From the NCBI GenBank assembly GCA_031264895.1, contig JAISDI010000137.1, positions 1 to 9,578 on the forward strand: 9,578 bases of DNA, written 5' to 3'. Positions 6,496 through 9,578 of this stretch are shown piece after piece; the stretch's first letter is position 1; each line of letters begins with the position of its first letter. The position numbers and the translations under genes were made by a program. The stretch is from Endomicrobium sp. GTDB lineage: Bacteria; Elusimicrobiota; Endomicrobiia; Endomicrobiales; Endomicrobiaceae. The notes under the pieces are model-generated. The model saw only the letters and a program-made list of their open reading frames with translations. It did no database searches and was not told the DNA's origin.

Positions 6496-6957
6496 ATGAA
6501 GCGGTTAATTTTTAATACTTCGGATTTTATAAAATCCGATGCTGTTGAGAGAAGAGTAGAGAAATTTGAAGGCGATATAGGTTATTCTTCAAATATTGCT
6601 GTCAATCTCAAAGTAATCAAAATATCGGACGATAAAGTATACGTCAGCGGCGCTGTCGAAGGGTATATTGAAATGGAATGCGCCCGCTGTCTTTCTATTT
6701 ATCGACATCCGGTAGAACTTTATATTGAAACCGATATGGATTTTCTAAACGGCGAAGTCGATATGGCGGAAGAAATACGCCAGCGGCTTATCCTTGAGAT
6801 ACCGTCAAAACCGCTTTGCGATCAGGATTGTCTTGGCATTTGTCCGGAATGCGGTAAACACAATAAAGAAAAAGACAGGTGTTCGTGCCAAAGCAGGCAG
6901 AGCGAAGATTTTTCAAGATACAGATGGGAAAGTTTGTTCGGTAAAAATAAAAAGTAA
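6496..6957 (+). CDS. yceD: YceD/DUF177-family protein (23S rRNA accumulation protein)
   Basis: The 153-residue cytoplasmic protein belongs to the DUF177/YceD family, implicated in 23S rRNA accumulation and typically encoded directly upstream of rpmF. The family pattern is clear: MECARCLS (60-67) with Cys62 and Cys65, an acidic VDMAEEIRQRLILEIPSKPLC segment (88-108), then a Cys-rich block. That block has Cys108, Cys112, Cys116, Cys119, Cys129 and Cys131, and probably binds metal. The C-terminus ends in a short basic tail after WESLFG. It is the first gene after the consensus promoter at 6434-6462, with a 5' stem-loop close to its weak ribosome site. The gap to rpmF is 40 bases. Family assignment is secure; the biochemical activity is not well defined for the family. 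Confidence 0.9.
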   Translation: MKRLIFNTSDFIKSDAVERRVEKFEGDIGYSSNIAVNLKVIKISDDKVYVSGAVEGYIEMECARCLSIYRHPVELYIETDMDFLNGEVDMAEEIRQRLILEIPSKPLCDQDCLGICPECGKHNKEKDRCSCQSRQSEDFSRYRWESLFGKNKK

Positions 6958-6984
6958 GCAAATTAGAGAAACCCAAATAATAAC

Positions 6985-6990
6985 GGAGGA
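6985..6990 (+). promoter_or_regulatory. Ribosome binding site that fixes the rpmF start
   Basis: GGAGGA is a near-perfect Shine-Dalgarno site 7 bases before ATG 6998. The same reading frame is open back to an ATG at 6794 inside yceD, but that one has no such site. The translation from 6998 begins exactly like ribosomal protein L32, so the internal ATG is the real start. Confidence 0.9.
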
Positions 6991-6997
6991 AGTAAAA

Positions 6998-7222
6998 ATG
7001 CCAAATCCAAAAAGAAAACACACACCTCACCGCAGAGATTGCAGAAGATCGGCGAATTCTAAACTGGACGCGCCCAATTCAAGCAAGTGTCCCAACTGCG
7101 GCGCTCCAAAAATGCCGCATAAAGTATGTTTAGCCTGCGGATTTTACAACGGTAAACTTATAGTCCCGAAAAAAGTTAAAAAATCTGCCGCAAAAACACA
7201 AGAACAAGAGGCCTCCAAATAA
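6998..7222 (+). CDS. rpmF: 50S ribosomal protein L32
   Basis: The small, basic 74-residue large-subunit ribosomal protein begins MPNPKRKHTPHRRDCRRS, the usual L32 N-terminus. A zinc-ribbon follows: CPNC (31-34) and CLAC (44-47), with GFYNGK after it. So this is the four-cysteine zinc-binding (C+) form. The C-terminal tail is Lys/Ala/Glu rich and a little longer than the minimal L32 of about 57-60 residues. The gene sits in the conserved yceD-rpmF-plsX order. Its stop overlaps the plsX start by one base (TAATG), implying translational coupling. Confidence 0.96.
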   Translation: MPNPKRKHTPHRRDCRRSANSKLDAPNSSKCPNCGAPKMPHKVCLACGFYNGKLIVPKKVKKSAAKTQEQEASK

Positions 7223-8253
7223 TGATAATTGCGCTTGATGCAATGGGCGGAGATTTCGCGCCGGGTTCTACGGTAGAAGGAGCGCTCCTTGCCGCAAAAG
7301 AGTCCGAACATAAAATACTGCTTGTCGGGCCGGAAAAATTAATAGCTGAAGAGCTGTTAAAACATCAGAATAAATTTAACCTGACTTCTCTGGACATTGA
7401 AATTGTCAATGCCACCGAAGTTATAGGGATGGACGAACATCCGGCAAAGGCCGTCAGACAGAAAAAAGATTCTTCTCTGTCGGTATGCGCAAAACTTGTC
7501 GCCGCTAAAAAAGCCGATGCCTGCGTTTCTTTGGGAAATTCAGGGGCGGCAATGGCTGCCGCGCTTTTTTATTTAAAAAGAATAGAAGGCGTGCTAAGGC
7601 CTGCAATATCGACTACTTTTCCGACCATTGACGGTTACTGCATAATTGCCGACGCCGGAGCCAACGCAGACTGCAAACCGGAAAATCTGCTTCAATTCGG
7701 CATAATGGCAGACCTGTTTTGTAAAAAAGTTATCGGAATAGAAAACCCAAAAATCGGGCTTGTATCAATAGGCGAAGAACCTACAAAAGGCAATGAACTT
7801 TCTCTTGCGGCTTTTGGCATGCTCAAGAAAGCCGACTTAAATTTTATAGGAAATATCGAAGGCCGCGATATTCCTAAAGGAATAGCCGACGTGGTAATAT
7901 GCGACGGTTATACCGGAAACGTAATTTTAAAATTCGGAGAAGGACTTGCCGAGATGATGTTAAAACTCGTAAAAAAAGGTTTTAAAAAACATCCGATAGC
8001 ATGGGCTTCTCTTCCTTTTTTATGGACGGCTCTAAGAGATTTACGCAAAAAAGTCGATTACAGCGAGTCCGGCGGGGCTCCTTTGCTTGGAGTCGGCGGA
8101 GTCTGCATAATCGGACACGGAAGTTCAAACGGTAAAGCGGTTAAAAATGCTATTCTTGCAGGAGCGCGCGCCGCCGAACACGATTTGACGAATGAAATTA
8201 AAGACGCAATTGCAAAATACGAAGTCAAAATAAATAAGGTTTTGAACGGTTAA
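7222..8253 (+). CDS. plsX: Phosphate acyltransferase PlsX
   Basis: PlsX converts acyl-ACP and phosphate to acyl phosphate, the donor used by PlsY for the first acylation of glycerol 3-phosphate, acting as a peripheral membrane enzyme. The 343-residue length is normal (about 330-350). Typical blocks are seen: IIALDAMGGDFAP (2-14), DEHPAKAVRQKKDSSL (71-86), SLGNSGAAMAA (103-113) and RPAIST (126-131). Further on are DAGANADCKPE (144-154), SIGEEPTKGNEL (182-193), GNIEGRDIP (210-218), CDGYTGNVILK (227-237) and the C-terminal GGAPLLGVGG (284-293). The start overlaps the rpmF stop by one base with a weak AGAGG about 10 bases upstream. fabH follows after 5 bases. The pairing matches the widespread plsX-fabH arrangement linking phospholipid and fatty acid initiation. 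No truncation or odd residue was noticed. Confidence 0.97.
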   Translation: MIIALDAMGGDFAPGSTVEGALLAAKESEHKILLVGPEKLIAEELLKHQNKFNLTSLDIEIVNATEVIGMDEHPAKAVRQKKDSSLSVCAKLVAAKKADACVSLGNSGAAMAAALFYLKRIEGVLRPAISTTFPTIDGYCIIADAGANADCKPENLLQFGIMADLFCKKVIGIENPKIGLVSIGEEPTKGNELSLAAFGMLKKADLNFIGNIEGRDIPKGIADVVICDGYTGNVILKFGEGLAEMMLKLVKKGFKKHPIAWASLPFLWTALRDLRKKVDYSESGGAPLLGVGGVCIIGHGSSNGKAVKNAILAGARAAEHDLTNEIKDAIAKYEVKINKVLNG

Positions 8254-8258
8254 ACAAA

Positions 8259-9248
8259 ATGAATAAAAAAACGGGCGTAAAAATTTCAGGCACGGGTTCG
8301 TATTTCCCGAAAAAAGTTCTCACAAATGCCGATCTTGAGAAAATGGTCGACACTTCGGACGAATGGATTACGACAAGAACCGGAATTCAGGCAAGATGTA
8401 TAGCGCAGCAAAATGAAACTACCTCTGATCTTGCTTATCACGCCTCGGTTGAAGCGATAAAAGCGGCGGGTATAAGCGCCGAACAGATTGATTTGATTCT
8501 TGTTGCCACAATCACTCCGGACATGTTTTTTCCGTCAACGGCGTGTATTCTTCAGACAAAGCTCGGTTTAAAAGACGCGCCTGCCTTTGATTTATTGGCG
8601 GCATGCAGCGGCTTTATATACGGCTTGTCGGCGGCAAAAGGTTATATAGAGTCCGGCGTATATAAAAACGTTTTGCTTGTGGGCGCGGAAACGCTTTCAA
8701 AAATTACGGATTGGACGGACAGAAACACGTGTGTTTTGTTCGGAGACGGCGCCGGAGCAATGGTTTTAAGCGCGTCGGAAGAAAATGACGATATATTATC
8801 TTTTTATTTGGGCGCGGACGGTTCATACGCAGATCTTCTCTATTTGCCGGGCGGCGGTTCCGCTCATCCCGCTACAGTAGATACAGTAAACGAAAAACTT
8901 CACACAATGAAAATGTTCGGAAAAGAAGTTTTCAAAGTTGCCGTTCCGAAAATGGCTTTAGCCGCGCAAAAATCTTTGGAACTTGCCGGCAAAACTCCGG
9001 AAGATATAAAGCTTTTTATACCTCATCAGGCAAATATGAGAATTATACAAGCCGTAGCAAAAAAACTTAATATTTCAATGGAAAGGGTCTTTGTAAATAT
9101 TCATAAAACCGGAAATATTTCTTCAGCCACGACAATAACGGCTCTTGACGAAGCCATAAAAATGGGAAAACTTGGAAAAGGCGATTTAGTGGAGCTGGTA
9201 GCATTCGGCGGCGGTTTCACATGGGGATCCGCTCTTATAAGAATATAA
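8259..9248 (+). CDS. fabH: Beta-ketoacyl-ACP synthase III (FabH)
   Basis: FabH condenses acetyl-CoA (or another short acyl-CoA) with malonyl-ACP to start type II fatty acid synthesis. At 329 residues it is full length. The thiolase-fold motifs are complete: ISGTGSYFPKK (9-19), DEWITTRTGI (34-43), DLLAACSGFIYGL (111-123) with nucleophile Cys116, and FGDGAGAMVL (161-170). PHQANMRII (255-263) has His256 and the adaptor-binding tail, and NIHKTGNISSAT (280-291) has Asn286. The Cys-His-Asn triad defines KAS III rather than KAS I/II. No good ribosome site precedes ATG 8259, and the plsX stop is only 5 bases upstream, so reinitiation or coupling is likely. Primer preference (straight or branched) cannot be read safely. 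The common downstream fabD/fabG/acpP are absent here; a non-coding repeat-rich stretch follows. Confidence 0.97.
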   Translation: MNKKTGVKISGTGSYFPKKVLTNADLEKMVDTSDEWITTRTGIQARCIAQQNETTSDLAYHASVEAIKAAGISAEQIDLILVATITPDMFFPSTACILQTKLGLKDAPAFDLLAACSGFIYGLSAAKGYIESGVYKNVLLVGAETLSKITDWTDRNTCVLFGDGAGAMVLSASEENDDILSFYLGADGSYADLLYLPGGGSAHPATVDTVNEKLHTMKMFGKEVFKVAVPKMALAAQKSLELAGKTPEDIKLFIPHQANMRIIQAVAKKLNISMERVFVNIHKTGNISSATTITALDEAIKMGKLGKGDLVELVAFGGGFTWGSALIRI

Positions 9249-9276
9249 TTAATACTGAGTAATTAGTAGTGAAGGA

Positions 9277-9327
9277 GCGCTTTTCAGCGCAGATAAAAGG
9301 TTTGCTTACGCAAACGAAACCCTGCGC
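9277..9327. repeat. Pair of inverted repeats with an alternative outer stem
   Basis: GCGCT (9277-9281) pairs with AGCGC (9286-9290) around a 4-base loop, and GTTTGC (9300-9305) pairs with GCAAAC (9310-9315) around TTAC. Alternatively GCGCAG (9287-9292) can pair with CTGCGC (9322-9327), enclosing the second hairpin and competing with the first. These lie 28 bases after the fabH stop. On the + strand they are followed by A-rich, not T-rich, sequence. Confidence 0.6.
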
Positions 9328-9337
9328 CTGCATCTAT

Positions 9338-9365
9338 CTAGTCGTTGTTTCTTGTAGCTAGTCGT
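9338..9365. repeat. Direct repeat CTAGTCGT, two copies
   Basis: The 8-base string CTAGTCGT occurs at 9338-9345 and 9358-9365, start to start 20 bases apart. It could be a remnant of tandem repetition or a target duplication. At this length chance cannot be excluded, and no insertion-like sequence lies between the copies. Confidence 0.35.
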
Positions 9366-9372
9366 CAAAATT

Positions 9373-9416
9373 CCCCTTCTGTGAAGGGGTGGACTGCGCA
9401 GCAGGACGGGGTAGTC
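9373..9416. repeat. Double-hairpin palindromic element
   Basis: CCCCTTC (9373-9379) pairs perfectly with GAAGGGG (9383-9389) around TGT. CTGC (9394-9397) pairs with GCAG (9401-9404) around GCA. An outer GACT (9392-9395) can instead close with AGTC (9413-9416). Read on the - strand, the first hairpin is followed by AATTTT, so it could act as a weak terminator for leftward transcription. The layout of a tight hairpin plus a GGGG-rich flank resembles dispersed intergenic repeats, but copy number is unknown here. Confidence 0.6.
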
Positions 9417-9419
9417 TTT

Positions 9420-9468
9420 GTTGCCGTTGGCTGTTTGTTGTTCATGGTCTGCCGTTAAGAACGGCAAC
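9420..9468. repeat. Three-arm repeat with two mutually exclusive pairings
   Basis: TGCCGTT (9450-9456) pairs with AACGGCA (9460-9466) around AAG. The same right arm, extended as AACGGCAAC (9460-9468), also pairs over 9 bp with GTTGCCGTT (9420-9428). The two structures exclude each other. This could reflect a duplicated half-site of a repeat or, if transcribed, a switchable RNA fold. Confidence 0.55.
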
Positions 9469-9477
9469 GGCTTTAGT

Positions 9478-9500
9478 CAGGGGTCTTTGCGGTACCCCTG
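9478..9500. repeat. 7-bp inverted repeat
   Basis: CAGGGGT (9478-9484) pairs perfectly with ACCCCTG (9494-9500) around a 9-base loop. It is directly followed by AACCCC (9501-9506), which offers a competing partner for the GGGG of the left arm. There is no T-tract on either side. Confidence 0.6.
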
Positions 9501-9510
9501 AACCCCACGC

Positions 9511-9540
9511 CTTACTTTTTGCAGTCGGTCAAAAAGTAAG
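9511..9540. repeat. 11-bp perfect inverted repeat
   Basis: CTTACTTTTTG (9511-9521) pairs perfectly with CAAAAAGTAAG (9530-9540) around the loop CAGTCGGT. This is the longest perfect stem in the window. The right arm is followed by CAAAAACCC, not by a T-tract. It may be part of a dispersed repeat that continues past the window end. Confidence 0.7.
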
Positions 9541-9578
9541 CAAAAACCCTTGCCGCTGAAAGCATTCGCGAAAGATTT

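Larger units (their letters stand above)
9249..9578. repeat. Gene-free, palindrome-rich intergenic region (runs off the window)
   Basis: These 330 bases hold no recognisable gene on either strand, no tRNA-like sequence and no CRISPR-type repeat. The first 30 bases are AT-rich; the rest is richer in GC than the surrounding intergenic DNA and contains at least seven perfect short inverted repeats, listed separately. None is followed by a T-tract on the + strand, so no standard intrinsic terminator for the fabH operon is visible. The dense hairpins and abrupt composition change resemble a mosaic of dispersed palindromic repeats (REP-like), though copy number cannot be checked from one window. 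A structured non-coding RNA is an alternative. Confidence 0.6.

Noticed and set aside
6794..7222. A longer version of rpmF starting inside yceD (142 codons)
   Set aside because: The extra N-terminal part is out-of-frame yceD sequence. The ATG at 6998 has a strong ribosome site and begins exactly as L32 does.
9249..9578. CRISPR array, integron attC site or tRNA in the right-end region
   Set aside because: The palindromes differ from one another and are not regularly spaced. No GTTRRRY/RYYYAAC core pair or T-loop consensus was seen.

Overview
The window is an ordinary, densely packed, AT-rich bacterial chromosome segment. All eleven recognisable genes lie on the + strand, followed by about 330 bases without a gene at the right end. 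The gene set suggests a fermentative Gram-negative-type bacterium: an O-antigen-ligase-type membrane enzyme, a YafK/DpaA-class L,D-transpeptidase, acetate kinase, and bacterial type II fatty acid and phospholipid genes. Low GC, TPR-rich envelope proteins and the mixture of genes would fit Elusimicrobiota (Endomicrobium-like). That placement is an impression from content and style, not proven here.

Region 1 (1-3556) is a tightly coupled envelope-glycan unit. It holds a Wzy_C/O-antigen-ligase-family protein with a C-terminal TPR tail (5' end cut by the window), a secreted YafK-family L,D-transpeptidase-fold protein (4-base overlap), and a TMTC-like multi-spanning GT-C glycosyltransferase-type protein, also with C-terminal TPRs (1-base gap). 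The three probably act together in building or remodelling surface glycans or in protein glycosylation at the envelope.

Region 2 (3557-6448) starts at a strong sigma70-type promoter (TTGACA, 17 bp, TAAAAT). It carries icd, ndk and ackA: 2-oxoglutarate/NAD(P)H supply, NTP balancing, and ATP from acetyl phosphate. The icd-ndk and ndk-ackA junctions each have a small stem-loop whose 5' arm includes the TAG stop codon of the upstream gene.

Region 3 (6434-9248) starts at a perfect consensus promoter (TTGACA, 17 bp, TATAAT) embedded in the end of ackA, followed by a stem-loop at the predicted 5' end of the mRNA. It carries yceD (DUF177), rpmF, plsX and fabH, the widely conserved cluster linking ribosome assembly to fatty acid and phospholipid initiation. 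The usual downstream fabD/fabG/acpP genes do not follow within the window.

Region 4 (9249-9578) has no gene. It is richer in GC and packed with perfect inverted repeats (stems of 5 to 11 bp), looking like a mosaic of dispersed palindromic repeats that runs off the window edge.

I found no CRISPR array, defence system, transposase, tRNA or rRNA. The most unusual items are the repeat cluster at the right end, the stop-codon-linked stem-loops, the promoter plus 5' hairpin inside ackA, the mixed coenzyme-site residues of the isocitrate dehydrogenase, and the envelope-glycan trio.
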